From the NCBI GenBank assembly GCA_002239005.1, contig MPNL01000029.1, positions 1 through 41,505 of the forward strand: a stretch of 41,505 nt of DNA, in the 5' to 3' direction. Positions within the stretch are counted from its first letter, which is position 1. Every line of letters starts with the position of its first letter. This DNA comes from Truepera sp. bin119 (GTDB taxonomy: Bacteria; Deinococcota; Deinococci; Deinococcales; Trueperaceae). The translations under genes were made by a program, and so were the position numbers. Below the pieces are notes generated by a model that worked only from the letters and a program-made list of their open reading frames with translations, was not told the origin of the DNA and ran no database searches. Shown here piece by piece: positions 22,511 through 34,580 of this stretch.

Positions 22511-24796
22511 ATGGCGAACACCGAAGTTGTGAAGACGAACGGGGGCCGGCGGATCCTGGGCAAGGGGCGGAAGCTTATTGAGGGGCGTGAGAAGGTCACT
22601 GGACTTGCCCGTTACAGCGGCGACGTAGTGCTGCCCGGCATGTTGCACCTGCGGCCTGTGCTCAGCACCGAGGCCCACGCCCGCATTATCTCGGTCGACA
22701 CGGAGGACGCGGCGGCAGTTCCGGGAGTGGTAGCGGTCCTCACGGCGGAGGATCTGCCCAGCCGGGATCGCATTATCACCTCACGCAATAGCTCGGTCTT
22801 GGCCAAGGAGCGGGTGCTGTTCGTAGGTCAGCCGGTGGTGGTGGTGGTAGGGGAGACCGAAGCGGCCGCTCAGGACGGTGCCGACCGAGTTCAGATTGAG
22901 TACGAGCCACTGCCGGCCGTGGTCGGCCTTGAAGAGGCCATCTCCGACGATTCTCCGGTGGTGTGGCCCGAGGGGCTCCCCGACGACGAGGCGGACCTCG
23001 CCTCCCTCCACGCTGAGGTTGACACCTCGGGGGAGGAGGTCGAGCGCAAGATTTCTAATGTCCACGATGAGAACCGCTATGAGCGTGGCGACATCGAACA
23101 GGGCTTCCACGAAGCCGACTTGGTGGTTGAGCATACTTACCGGGTGCCCATGGTGCATCAGGGCTACATTGAGCCGCATGCGGCGGCCGCAGAGCCAGCT
23201 GGTGAAGGGGTGACCGTCTATACCAGCACCCAGGGGCAATTCCAGGTGCGCAACGAAGTAGCTCGTCTCCTGGGCCTCTCGCGGAGCAAGGTCCGAGTCG
23301 TGCCTATGACGGTGGGAGGCGGTTTCGGCGCCAAGTACGGTATCCTCGACCCGCTGGTGGCAGCTGTGGCACTCACCCTGGGGCGACCCGTACGGCTTAC
23401 GCTGTCGCGCTCCGAGGACTTCCTTACGACCACCCCGGGACCTGCTACTGTGATCCACCTCAAGACAGGTGTCAAGGGCGACGGCACCCTCACCGCACTT
23501 GAGGCCCGTGTGCTGCTCGACAATGGCGCCTTTGCGTTCGGCATAGGCGGTATCCTGAGCCTGCTTCTAGGCGGGTACTACAACTTCCCGCACATGCGTA
23601 TAGATACCCTTGAGGTGATCACCAACAAGCACCAGGCGGGTGCCTATCGGGCTCCTGGAGCACCTCAGGCCTCGTTCGCCATCGAATCGAACATGGACGA
23701 GATGGCCCGGAAGTTGGGCTTCGATCCGTTCGAGTTCCGCCTCAAGAACGCTGTCGCGACGGGCGATCTCATGCCCAACAACAAACCTTGGGCTGACCTG
23801 GGTCTTAAGGCCTGCCTTGAGCGGCTGCGCGGGCATCCGGCTTGGAGCAATGGGACCTGTGGCGAGAATGAGGGGATCGGCCTAGCCGTCGGAGGCTGGC
23901 CCGGCGGTTACGGCCCTGCTGCTGCGGTGTGCCGTGTCGACGGGGACGGTACCGTGCGGATCCACGTGGGTTCCGTGGACATTTCCGGTGTCCACAGTAG
24001 CCTAGTTTTGATCGCCGCCGAGATCCTCGGCATGGATCCTGAGGATGTGGAGGTGGTCCAGGGTGACTCCACCTCCGGTCTGCACTCCCCGCCCAGTGGT
24101 GGCAGCGCGGTGACCTACAGCCTGTCGGGCGCCGTGTCGAAGGCTGCAGAGGAGGTCAAGAAGAGGCTTCTGGAGTTGGCCGCTGACCACCTCGAGGCGC
24201 GCCTTGAGGACCTCGAACTGGCCGATGGTCAGGTTCAGGTAAAGGGTGTCCCTTCCTCAGCAGTGGGTGTCAAGAATCTGGCCGCGATCGCTGAGAGCAA
24301 GGCGGGTGGACCCGGCCCCATCATCGGTGGCGGGAGCGCGGCCCCCGAGGACAACGCCCCCGCCTTCGTCGCCCACCTAGTCAAGGTGCGGGTCGATCCA
24401 GATACGGGTACCGTCACCCCGCTACGCTACGTGGCGGTCCAGGATGTCGGTTTCGCGCTTAATCCCACCATGATCGAAGGGCAGATCCACGGTGGGGTGG
24501 TGCAAGGGTTGGGCTGGGGTCTCCACGAAGCCGTCCGTCACGACAGCTCGGGCCAGCTTATCAGCGGTAGCTTCCTGGAGTACGTTCTGCCCAAGGCGGG
24601 TGCTGTACCCCCGATCGAGACAGCGCTTGTCGAAAACCCCTCCCAGAACGGGCCCTTCGGCACACGTGGTGTGGGGGAGCCTCCGGTGACAGCGGTCGCG
24701 GCAGCGGTCGCCAATGCCGTTCTCGACGCCACCGGTAAGCGGATGTTCGAGTTGCCGATCACGCCGGAGAACCTGTGGAAGGCGCTGAGTAGCTGA
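22511..24796 (+). CDS. Xanthine dehydrogenase-family molybdopterin-binding subunit
   Basis: A 761-residue large subunit of the molybdenum hydroxylase family (CoxL/XdhA-like). It has the N-terminal a/b hammerhead domain (about 25-150: GREKVTGLARYSGDV, HARI), then the molybdopterin-binding domains with GGGFGAKYG (about 270), AYRAPGAPQ (about 377) and the C-terminal GTRGVGEPP with the catalytic Glu at about 719. These hydroxylases act on purines, aldehydes, CO, nicotinate and related compounds. The small 2Fe-2S and FAD subunits that normally complete the enzyme are not in the neighbouring 20 kb on either side within the window. The ATG at 22511 lacks a clear Shine-Dalgarno sequence. The substrate remains open. 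Confidence 0.9.
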   Translation: MANTEVVKTNGGRRILGKGRKLIEGREKVTGLARYSGDVVLPGMLHLRPVLSTEAHARIISVDTEDAAAVPGVVAVLTAEDLPSRDRIITSRNSSVLAKERVLFVGQPVVVVVGETEAAAQDGADRVQIEYEPLPAVVGLEEAISDDSPVVWPEGLPDDEADLASLHAEVDTSGEEVERKISNVHDENRYERGDIEQGFHEADLVVEHTYRVPMVHQGYIEPHAAAAEPAGEGVTVYTSTQGQFQVRNEVARLLGLSRSKVRVVPMTVGGGFGAKYGILDPLVAAVALTLGRPVRLTLSRSEDFLTTTPGPATVIHLKTGVKGDGTLTALEARVLLDNGAFAFGIGGILSLLLGGYYNFPHMRIDTLEVITNKHQAGAYRAPGAPQASFAIESNMDEMARKLGFDPFEFRLKNAVATGDLMPNNKPWADLGLKACLERLRGHPAWSNGTCGENEGIGLAVGGWPGGYGPAAAVCRVDGDGTVRIHVGSVDISGVHSSLVLIAAEILGMDPEDVEVVQGDSTSGLHSPPSGGSAVTYSLSGAVSKAAEEVKKRLLELAADHLEARLEDLELADGQVQVKGVPSSAVGVKNLAAIAESKAGGPGPIIGGGSAAPEDNAPAFVAHLVKVRVDPDTGTVTPLRYVAVQDVGFALNPTMIEGQIHGGVVQGLGWGLHEAVRHDSSGQLISGSFLEYVLPKAGAVPPIETALVENPSQNGPFGTRGVGEPPVTAVAAAVANAVLDATGKRMFELPITPENLWKALSS

Positions 24797-25035
24797 CGAC
24801 AATCGCTAAGGGCGTGTAGGTGGAGGCACGTCTTTGATTGGCCGCCTAACTGTTTCGCTTCCAACGTACGGTACGCTTCGGGGTTTTGGTCGTCGTGGTG
24901 GTACTGATCTGGATGGATCGGGGCACATCCGGATGTCTTGTCGCGGCCTCGGTCGCGATAATGTTTCCACCTCTCTTGCTCCCGTAGTAGTCAGTTGCTG
25001 AGACCTCTGCTCAGCCGAGATTGAGGGGCGCGGCC
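24797..25035. other. Intergenic region, GGDEF gene upstream
   Basis: About 240 bp with no supported gene. A short TCGCG/CGCGA hairpin lies near 24942-24960. The GAGGGGC at 25023-25029 is a plausible ribosome site for the GTG at 25036. Confidence 0.4.
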
Positions 25036-26694
25036 GTGATACGCTCCAGTAAGGTGGAGCGTCCTCAAGCAGGTTTCTGGTCGGGCCTTCCTCTGAACCT
25101 CAAAGGCTTGGCAATGGTCGGTCCGCCCCTGATAGCGCTGGTTGTAGCGAGCCTCCTTACTCTCGATCTCATGCATAAGCGACGGGAGGCAGATGGCTTT
25201 GCTCAGATCGTGGGTGCGATCCGTGCCGAGGTCGGCCGGTTGCAGGGTCTTGTCCTCAAGGCGGGTATTGGGGATGACGAGTTCCTGCTGACCGGGGAGG
25301 GGACCAGCATGGTCTCGTCCCCGGACCTCGCGGCGGCTCTCGAGAGGATACGGACCCTCCTCCTGAACGAATCGGTTCGTCACCTCCTGCCGATTGTCGA
25401 CCGCTTCGGTCACGAGCTGGATGCCTTCGAGAAACTTCTCGGCTCCACTAGACTTGGAGGCGAGGGGGTGGGTGCTCCTGAGAGCGACAGGGGCCTTGCA
25501 GTGGCCGGGCAGCTGCGGGTCGAGAACCTGAACCGGTCGCTCCTCGAACTTCAGGACGACCTCCAGGTCCAGTTCGACGCGCAGGAGATCCGTCGAGCGA
25601 AGGCCGAGGCCCGCTTCACTACAGTTCTGATCGTGAACCTGTTTGTCGGGGTCAGCGGGAGCCTCCTAGGTCTCTTGGTGTTCGGCCCCATCTACCCGCG
25701 CTCTGGGGGGCGCCGCGGGGCCCCGGACATACGGGGGCTCGGTACCCAACTCGGCGAGTTGGCTGAACGCAACCGTCAGGTCACATTGATGAATGAGTTG
25801 AGCACCGCCCTGCTGCGCTGCGATGAACTCGACGAGTCTTTCTTTAGAGCTGTGCAGACCAAGGTCGCTGCCCTAGTCCCTGGGGCCTCGGGAGCGCTCT
25901 TCCTGTACCGCTCCGACCGGCGCCGCTACGAAATGGGAACTGCCTGGGGGGAGGCAGATCCGGTTGCCAAGGCAACCATCGATGCGTCAAAGACGGGGGC
26001 CTTCTATCCGGTTCCGACCCGGCTGGACGCCTTCCAGTTCCGCTATCCGCTCGTGGCTCAGGGCCAGCACTTGGGCATTCTGGCGGTGATAACCGTCGAT
26101 ACTCTGTCGAGTGGTACCGAGCAACTCTACTCGGCCGTGGCGGATATGGTGTCCCTCTCGATTACCAACCTGCGACTGCGCGCTAGCCTCGAAGAACAGG
26201 CTGTTCGCGACCCCCTGACAGGCCTCTATAACCGTCGGCACTTCGAAGGCACCCTTGAGGACGAGATCCGTCACGCGGATCGGACCGGCCGACCGCTGTC
26301 AGTGATCATGGCTGATATCGATTACTTCAAGACCTTCAACGACCGCTACGGCCATGAGGCCGGCGACGAGGTGCTCAAGGCCATTGGCAGGCTGATGAGT
26401 TCGACCTTCCGGGTTCGCGATGTACCCTGCCGTCACGGCGGGGAGGAGTTCGTGATCATACTGCCCGAGACTTATCTCATGGACGCGGCCGCTCGGGCCG
26501 AACGGCTTACCGAGCAGGTCCGTGATCTGAGCATTGACCTAGCTAACGGCTTGCTGGAGACGATTAGCATCTCCGTCGGGGTGGCGGCCTACCCAGAGCA
26601 CGGGGTGACCCCCTGGCTACTCGTGCGCCGCGCTGACGAGGCCCTCTACCGGGCCAAGGAGGAGGGGCGCAACCGGGTGGTGCTAGCCCGCTGA
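25036..26694 (+). CDS. Membrane-bound GAF-GGDEF diguanylate cyclase
   Basis: A protein of about 552 residues counted from the GTG at 25036; a TTG at 25021 would add five (numbering below uses the TTG). Residues 28-51 form a first membrane helix, 52-198 an extracytoplasmic sensor part rich in helices, and 200-222 a second helix. A GAF-like domain follows (about 255-385, with GALFLY and HLGILAVI). The cyclase domain begins at RDPLTGLYNRRHF, has MADIDYFKTFND, and the signature GGEEF at 473-477. The inhibitory site RxxD (RVRD, 464-467) is five residues before it, so product inhibition by c-di-GMP is expected. It makes c-di-GMP from GTP. No EAL domain is present. It stands alone on its transcript. 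Confidence 0.9.
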   Translation: MIRSSKVERPQAGFWSGLPLNLKGLAMVGPPLIALVVASLLTLDLMHKRREADGFAQIVGAIRAEVGRLQGLVLKAGIGDDEFLLTGEGTSMVSSPDLAAALERIRTLLLNESVRHLLPIVDRFGHELDAFEKLLGSTRLGGEGVGAPESDRGLAVAGQLRVENLNRSLLELQDDLQVQFDAQEIRRAKAEARFTTVLIVNLFVGVSGSLLGLLVFGPIYPRSGGRRGAPDIRGLGTQLGELAERNRQVTLMNELSTALLRCDELDESFFRAVQTKVAALVPGASGALFLYRSDRRRYEMGTAWGEADPVAKATIDASKTGAFYPVPTRLDAFQFRYPLVAQGQHLGILAVITVDTLSSGTEQLYSAVADMVSLSITNLRLRASLEEQAVRDPLTGLYNRRHFEGTLEDEIRHADRTGRPLSVIMADIDYFKTFNDRYGHEAGDEVLKAIGRLMSSTFRVRDVPCRHGGEEFVIILPETYLMDAAARAERLTEQVRDLSIDLANGLLETISISVGVAAYPEHGVTPWLLVRRADEALYRAKEEGRNRVVLAR

Positions 26695-27233
26695 GGCGGT
26701 ACATCTGGAGCCTAGATCTTCCCCTATAGCCCCTTTACTGGCAACGCGATCACTGTCAGAGAGTACGGACCCTCTGTCCATAACGGATGACTGGTTGGCA
26801 ATGTCGATTAGAGGGGTCCTCGTAAGTTCTGATTGCCCCCCTCTCTCCCTTTGACTCTCTTCTCGGTGCGGGGGTCGCTTAAGGGGAGGACGCCAGTGCC
26901 GGTGCGGAGAACCGTTCCTGATCGGTACACCCCACCTGATCCGAGCGTCCCGGTCCAGTGTGCGCATGCTGGGCGGCGACCGCAGCGCCGGGCGTTGCCT
27001 AATCGAGCGATCTGAGATGATCACCTCCTGCACGGCTGTCGTCGGTGCCAGTAGCGGGGTCGGCGGGTCAGGCCAGTGGAGGCTGAGGTCAGCACTGCGG
27101 GCCTGTTTGCGGAGTCTGGTGATGTCACTCCGATTGATCTCTGGTTCTTAAGTAGTATTGTGCGGCCACGTCTAGCCATATAGGCCTCTCTGCCAGGGTG
27201 GTTGTTGCGGCCTCGTGCTACCCTTTGCGGGTG
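26695..27233. other. Intergenic region, nothing recognised
   Basis: About 540 bp between the GGDEF gene and the ankyrin gene. Short open frames occur on both strands, but none has a family motif or a ribosome site. No tRNA, IS end or strong hairpin was seen. Confidence 0.45.
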
Positions 27234-28106
27234 ATGCCAAGCGGAGGGAAGTACTTGCTGGTCTGGGGTCTAATCTGCCTAGCAGCGCTGGCGGTTGCCA
27301 AAGAGTGCACAGGTTGGAACACGACTGAGTTCTTCGAGACAGCCTCACTAGAGGTGGTGGTTGATTGTCTGAATTCTGGTGCAGATGTGCAGGCGCGGGC
27401 TATGTCTGGCTTCACGCCCCTTCACATCGCAGCTACCCTTAGCGGTGACCCCGCTATCATAACTGCCCTGTTGGACGCTGGAGCAGATGCTAACGCTCGG
27501 AACGAGAGCGGCCGCACCCCACTACATTTGGCTGCTGTGGCCAGCGACAACCCCACCGTCATCAGCGCCCTTATAGAGGCTGGAGCGGATGTGCATGCGC
27601 GGGTCGTGCCTGACCTCACACCCCTTCACATTGCGGCTGTGGCCAGCGATAATCCAGCTGTTGTTGAGGTATTGGTGGAGGCGGGAGCGGACCCGAATGC
27701 CAGGGGTGTAGACGACCTCACCCCACTACATGTAGCGGCTGGGGGCAACACCAATCCGGCCATCATCGCCACTCTGTTATGGGCCGGAGCGGATGCGGAT
27801 GTCCGGGGTGAGGGTGGCCTCACCCCGCTACATGTGGCGGCCGCTATCAACGGCAACCCCGCGATCATCTCGGCCTTGTTGCGCGCAGGAGTGGAGGTGA
27901 ATGTCCGAACTGACTACGGCACCACCCCACTACACGCTGCGGCCGAGTCCGCCGACAACCCTGCCGTCATCGCCCTCCTCTTGGACATTGGCGCAGACGC
28001 GAGCGCCCGAGACTTCAGGGGCAAGACTCCCTGGGATTACGCCAAGGACCGAGATGAACTTAGAGGTACAGAGGTCTACAGGCGACTTGATGAAGAGCGC
28101 TTCTAA
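27234..28106 (+). CDS. Secreted ankyrin-repeat protein
   Basis: A 290-residue protein from the ATG at 27234; an earlier GTG at 27198 would put extra residues before the signal peptide. Residues 6-22 (KYLLVWGLICLAALAVA) are the hydrophobic core of a signal sequence. At least seven ankyrin repeats of about 37 residues follow, with the core TPLHIAA and the linker pattern .DNPAVI..LL.AGAD..AR; the last is degenerate (KTPWDYA). The unit is longer than the usual 33 residues, with an extra S.DNP turn, as seen in other bacterial ankyrin proteins. Function is protein binding in the periplasm or outside the cell; the partner is not known. Confidence 0.85.
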   Translation: MPSGGKYLLVWGLICLAALAVAKECTGWNTTEFFETASLEVVVDCLNSGADVQARAMSGFTPLHIAATLSGDPAIITALLDAGADANARNESGRTPLHLAAVASDNPTVISALIEAGADVHARVVPDLTPLHIAAVASDNPAVVEVLVEAGADPNARGVDDLTPLHVAAGGNTNPAIIATLLWAGADADVRGEGGLTPLHVAAAINGNPAIISALLRAGVEVNVRTDYGTTPLHAAAESADNPAVIALLLDIGADASARDFRGKTPWDYAKDRDELRGTEVYRRLDEERF

Positions 28107-28111
28107 CTCTT

Positions 28112-28128
28112 TAGGGGCGGTCGCCCTA
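28112..28128. terminator. Hairpin between convergent ankyrin and csaB genes
   Basis: TAGGG(G)CG and CGCCCTA face each other over a GT loop directly after the ankyrin stop. There is no T-run. The remaining bases up to 28383 hold no recognised gene. Confidence 0.35.
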
Positions 28129-28383
28129 ATACGGGGTAAGGGTCGCCACGGGGTTGCGATGTCGGTGGAATCGACTTCTGGCTGAGCTCCGTTCACATCC
28201 CGCTCGTGGCCTCAGGGTGTGGGGCGGTTCCCTGAGTCGGTACTTCCCCGAGCGGTTTCGCTTGGCTCTCTAGGCAGTATGGGTGTGGTTGGGGACACGC
28301 TGGGTTAGCCAGTGGGAGTCTCTATCGTCTCGCTGCAGGTCGAGTTGCTCGACCGACCAATTTGGAAGGCTGATCCTCGGAAC

Positions 28384-29382
28384 CTACGGGACCTCGTTAG
28401 AATTGGAGAGGAGATTCTCTAGCCAATCGATCCCGCGCCAGGCCCGCGACCTAAGGTCCGAAATCCGCTTCCTGGGCACGGCGGGCCGGGCTCGGACTGT
28501 CCGCACTAGGGTATCCCGGTCGATGGGGTGAGCAAAGGCCGGTGCCCCCGTCTCCTCAAGGAAGCTCGCCACCTTGGAGTCGTAGACCAGACCACAGTAG
28601 TCCCGCCCCGTTGCGGCCGCGAGGATGAGCCCGTGGAGTCGCGCAGAGACCACGTACCCTGCGCTCCCGGTCCTCGCCAGCACCTCTAGGGGTGTGGTCG
28701 CCCGCCACAGTTCGGTGCGGGGCGCAGCGGAGAGAAGGCGGGCGATCTCGGGCTCGTCTTGGTCGGCGTGAAGTGCAAGGGTGGCTAGGGGTGCGCCGGC
28801 CTCACCTAGGGCCGTGGCCACCTCGACCAGCGCGTCAGTGAGTCCCGGGTAACCGCCCCGCGGGATAAGCAGGGTCGGACCCGAGATCGGCAGAGCCGAT
28901 TCTCCACTCCCCAGGAGGAGTGCAGGGTCGGCCGTAAGCACAGCTTTTACGTCCACTCCCTTGAGGAGTTCGAGAGAGTGTCGGTCCCTGACCGCGACCG
29001 GGAGCCCGCGCAGAGCTTGAGCAACCCTATGGAGTCCTGCAGGGGAGAGGGGGCCGATCGACTGCCCGAACACCGCTACACGCTTACCTAGGCGCCGCGC
29101 CCACCGGATGAGCCCCAGATAGTACGCCAAGCTCCGCTGGCTCGTCGCGTCCTGGAGGAGCCCTCCTCCACCGGAGACGAGTGCGTCGCAGCGGCTGAGG
29201 GCGCTGGGTGCGCCGAAGTAGCGATGGGCGGCTTCGACTCCGTATAGACAGGAGGTCGCAGCGGGGTCATGCGAGAGGACCGTGACGTGGTACCGACCTC
29301 GAATCGCTCCGAGAAGTCCCGTGAGGATCGCCTCGTCCCCCATATTTCCGGAGCCGTAGTAGCCACTGATGAGGAGCTTCAC
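28384..29382 (-). CDS. csaB: Polysaccharide pyruvyl transferase CsaB
   Basis: A 332-residue member of the CsaB/WcaK polysaccharide pyruvyl transferase family. It has the N-terminal ISGYYGSGNMGDEAIL nucleotide-binding-like motif, SGGGGLLQD, FGQSIGPL and the C-terminal SARLHGLILAAATG. CsaB adds pyruvate to secondary cell-wall polysaccharide so that SLH-domain S-layer proteins can bind. The start (29382) overlaps the stop of the DUF5693 gene by four bases (ATGA), showing translational coupling, and this pairing with DUF5693 is a known neighbourhood in S-layer-bearing bacteria. This fits a cell envelope with an SLH-anchored layer. Confidence 0.9.
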   Translation of the reverse strand: MKLLISGYYGSGNMGDEAILTGLLGAIRGRYHVTVLSHDPAATSCLYGVEAAHRYFGAPSALSRCDALVSGGGGLLQDATSQRSLAYYLGLIRWARRLGKRVAVFGQSIGPLSPAGLHRVAQALRGLPVAVRDRHSLELLKGVDVKAVLTADPALLLGSGESALPISGPTLLIPRGGYPGLTDALVEVATALGEAGAPLATLALHADQDEPEIARLLSAAPRTELWRATTPLEVLARTGSAGYVVSARLHGLILAAATGRDYCGLVYDSKVASFLEETGAPAFAHPIDRDTLVRTVRARPAVPRKRISDLRSRAWRGIDWLENLLSNSNEVP

Positions 29383-31234
29383 GCGGATTCCGAGCGATCA
29401 TGAACCTCGCCCACGCGGTCACCCTCGGACTCGCTCTGGGCTAACCAGCGCCGGACCAGCCAGACTGCGGAGCGCACTAGGGGTGCCAGAGCAAGTCCGA
29501 GGGCGAGTCCGAGGGCTAGGGCTAGGAGTGTGCGTTCGAGCGAGATGAGGAGAGGGGTGTGATAGTGGCTGAAGCTGTTGAGAATGCTCGCCTGCGCAAC
29601 CACCCCCCCGGTCAGCAGGGCTCCCCGGATCCAGGCAGGCCAGCCGCCGCCTGTCAGACCTAGTACCGCCAGGGGATGCCCTAGAAGCTCCTTGAAGCGC
29701 GGTCGCACGAACAGACCTGAGAGCCACTCCCGCACGGCCAGTTCGGCGCTACTGATTCCGATGACAGGGAAGCTCCCACGCCGAAGGAAAACCAGAGCTA
29801 GCGCCCCGACAGCGACAGTGACGACCACCACGTCCCCGACTCGTACCCGGTGATTCCACAGGGCATTGATCCAGGCCGCGGGCTTTTGGAAGCGCAGGGT
29901 GTAGTGGAGAGCGAACAGGGCGGGAGGGACGATCAGCGTGGCCGCGACACCGGCAAACGGTCGAATCGCCAGCATTGATTCCTGATCGCTCCCCACCGCT
30001 GCCAACAGGACCGCGCCGGCAAGGCTGACCACGGTGGCTAAGCCGAGGCTCGCGAGCCGTTCGCGTAGGTAGCCGAAGCCGAGAATCGGAAAGGTGAGGG
30101 CGGCCGTGAGGGCCAGAGCGTCCCAGTCGAGACCTCCCGCGATTAGGCCCAGACCCAGAACGCTGGAGGTGACAGCTGCACCCCAGAGACCTGGATAGAG
30201 GAGGCCGAGAAGACCTAGTCCGGCGATCACCCCCACGGCCGCCAGGGCCCGCAGCCAGCCGATGGGCCTGTAGTCGCTCTGCAGAGTGGGTAGAGGCCCG
30301 ATGTGGAACCCTTCCCGCCTGAGGGCGGCGGTCAGCCTCTCGATGAGTCGCTCGGTGTTGGCAAACATGTCACCGAGCTGCTCCTCAGTGTAGGGGCGGA
30401 GGTAGAGGAGCCGGACACCCCGCTCGTTAGCGGCGAGCAGGTACTTCTCGACGACATCGTTCGGCAGGAGCCGTCGGTTGAGGTGGTCCTGATTGAAGCT
30501 CAGGAGCCGAACCGTGGGCACCTTTTGGTTGATCGCCCCCATGCCATCCTGGTTGGTCCCCTCGATCATGGCGGTGAGGTAGATCTGGGAGGCGGCCACC
30601 GTTTCGGCGAGCCGGTTCGGGTAGCCTGCGACCTGCAGTCCCGCATGCACGAGATAGCTCGCCTCTTCAGGAAAGTCGTCGCCTACGCGGGTCAGTCCGG
30701 GGAAGTTGCGGGGTCTGTAGGCGATGTCGAAACCGGCCTCGGACCAGCGCTTTAGTTCGACCGGGTCGGGCCCTGCAGGCCGGGCGTTGGTGTCGGTCCC
30801 CGAGTAGGCATACCAGATCCGACCGCCGAGGCGGGTCTCCTGGGGTTTAGGAGTGTTTTTGGCCAGCAGTCTGTCGAGTGCTCCAGGCTCGAGTTCGGTC
30901 ACCAGAGTGCTATTCCCTGGTACCTCGGGCACGGGTTCGCTGCCCCTGGCAGCCTGCGTCCGCGCCTCGTGACCCCGCATCATTCCGATCCGTCCCCTGG
31001 AAGCTAGCGACTCGATGGTCTCCTCGTACAAGGCAATTCCGGTGAGTCCTAGTGCCCGGTATCGGAGACCTAGGTCGAAGCTGGTGATACCCAGGTGGTC
31101 GGCCTGTATTGCGAGGGCGCGTTCGTCCATCACCAGCGCGACAGTACGGTTCCGGCCCTCGGATTGGATGCGACGGACTGCCAATACCGAAGCGGGAACC
31201 AGACTGAGGGCAACGATGCCCCACAGGAGCCGTT

Positions 31235-31238
<4 letters not shown>
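29379..31238 (-). CDS. DUF5693 membrane protein, CsaB partner
   Basis: A 619-residue protein starting at a TTG (31238) that overlaps the previous stop (TTGA). Residues 1-20 are an N-terminal membrane helix or signal anchor. Residues 25 to about 320 form a soluble extracytoplasmic domain with VALVMDERAL, GLTGIALYEETIESLASRG, TAMIEGTNQDGMG and GVRLLYLRPY. From about 325 to 600 there are eight or more hydrophobic helices, ending with LERTLLALALGLALGLALAP. The architecture and the next gene match DUF5693 proteins of CsaB loci. The biochemical role is unknown; a part in cell-wall polysaccharide pyruvylation or export is the usual guess. Confidence 0.8.
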
Positions 31239-33597
<2,359 letters not shown>

Positions 33598-34218
33598 GTG
33601 AGCGGTCGCGGCATCCTGTTTGTGATGACAGGTGCCTCCGGGGTAGGCAAGGACACGATCCGCCAAGCCTCTCTGCCCGCCGTAGAGGGCCTCCACTACT
33701 CGGTCTCTGCCACTACCCGCGAGCGCCGGGTCGGCGAGGTTCACGGGGAGCACTACTGGTTCCTCGACAAGGTGACGTTCAAGGGCATGGCTGACCGTGG
33801 CGAGTTCCTCGAGCACGCCGAGTACGTGGGCGACTACTATGGCACCCCTACCAGGGCGGTTCGTGATGCGCTCAACTGTGGCCGGGACGTGCTCCTTGAA
33901 CTGGAGGTCTCCGGTGCCCGCCAGGTCAAGAAGAGGCGACCCGACGCCATTATGGTCTTCATCGCCCCTCCCACACTGTGCGAGCTTGAGAGGCGGCTCA
34001 GGGGGCGCGGGACCGATGCCGAGGAGAAGATCCAAAAGAGGCTGGCTAGGGCTCGTGAGGAGCTCCGGGCGGTCAGGGAATTCGACTACGTAGTCGTCAA
34101 CGACACGATCTCTACGGCGGTGAAGGATTTCATCGCGATCATTCGTGCAGAACGGGCTAGGGCCCATAGAGTCACGGAGCAGGAGGTCGACCTGTTTCTG
34201 CGCGAGGTGAGGGCGTGA
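33598..34218 (+). CDS. gmk: Guanylate kinase
   Basis: A 206-residue guanylate kinase from the GTG at 33598. The P-loop is GASGVGKD (12-19), the GMP-binding region has SVSATTRERRVGEVHGEHYWF and FLEHAEYVGDYYGTP, and the lid has RLRGRGTDAEEKIQKRLARA. It converts GMP to GDP with ATP. The usual Ser/Thr after the P-loop Lys is Asp-Thr here; the same one-residue shift occurs in some other guanylate kinases. It is followed by rpoZ after about 67 bases and probably starts the gmk-rpoZ-coaBC run. Confidence 0.95.
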   Translation: MSGRGILFVMTGASGVGKDTIRQASLPAVEGLHYSVSATTRERRVGEVHGEHYWFLDKVTFKGMADRGEFLEHAEYVGDYYGTPTRAVRDALNCGRDVLLELEVSGARQVKKRRPDAIMVFIAPPTLCELERRLRGRGTDAEEKIQKRLARAREELRAVREFDYVVVNDTISTAVKDFIAIIRAERARAHRVTEQEVDLFLREVRA

Positions 34219-34236
34219 TCGGTGGCGAATGTGCCG

Positions 34237-34242
34237 TATACT
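34237..34242 (+). promoter_or_regulatory. -10-like TATACT before rpoZ
   Basis: TATACT lies 44 bases upstream of the rpoZ ATG, just after the gmk stop, so rpoZ-coaBC may also have its own promoter. No good -35 was found at the right spacing. Confidence 0.35.
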
Positions 34243-34285
34243 TACGCTTATGTCCGAATGAGGAGCGTCCTGAGAAGGAGGATTT

Positions 34286-34573
34286 ATGGTGTTAGAGGGA
34301 TTCGATAAGCTGATGTCGTTGACGGACTCGCGCTACCGCCTCTCCATGATCACAGCCCTGCGAGCGGCCCAGATCAAAGGGGGCATCCCCACTACCCTGG
34401 AGGCCGATGAGTTGCCGCGCACCAGCAACACCGTTTCGGTCGCCATGCGGGAGTTCGAACTGGAGAAGGGCATTCACTGGGGCGAGGATCTTCCTAGCCC
34501 CGAGGAGTTGAGGCGTCTCAGCCAACAGGATATGCGGTCGGACGAGATCGTCGGCACACCGACGGGCAACTAG
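34286..34573 (+). CDS. rpoZ: RNA polymerase omega subunit
   Basis: A 95-residue omega subunit with the family's N-terminal helix pattern: DKLMSLTDSRYRLSMITALRAAQI, then RTSNTVSVAMREFELEKGIHWGE. The ATG at 34286 has the strong ribosome site AAGGAGGATTT. The region resembles Deinococcota omega proteins more than those of Proteobacteria, in particular the IDKL/DSKYRL-like start, which is part of the basis for the taxonomic guess. It helps assemble RNA polymerase by holding the beta-prime subunit. The gmk-rpoZ-coaBC order is common in bacteria. Confidence 0.9.
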   Translation: MVLEGFDKLMSLTDSRYRLSMITALRAAQIKGGIPTTLEADELPRTSNTVSVAMREFELEKGIHWGEDLPSPEELRRLSQQDMRSDEIVGTPTGN

Positions 34574-34580
34574 CTTTAAG

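Noticed and set aside
26683-27033. A minus-strand open frame of about 116 codons starting MQEVIISDRS
   Set aside because: Its arginine- and proline-rich composition is typical of a GC-rich shadow frame. It has no domain and no ribosome site.
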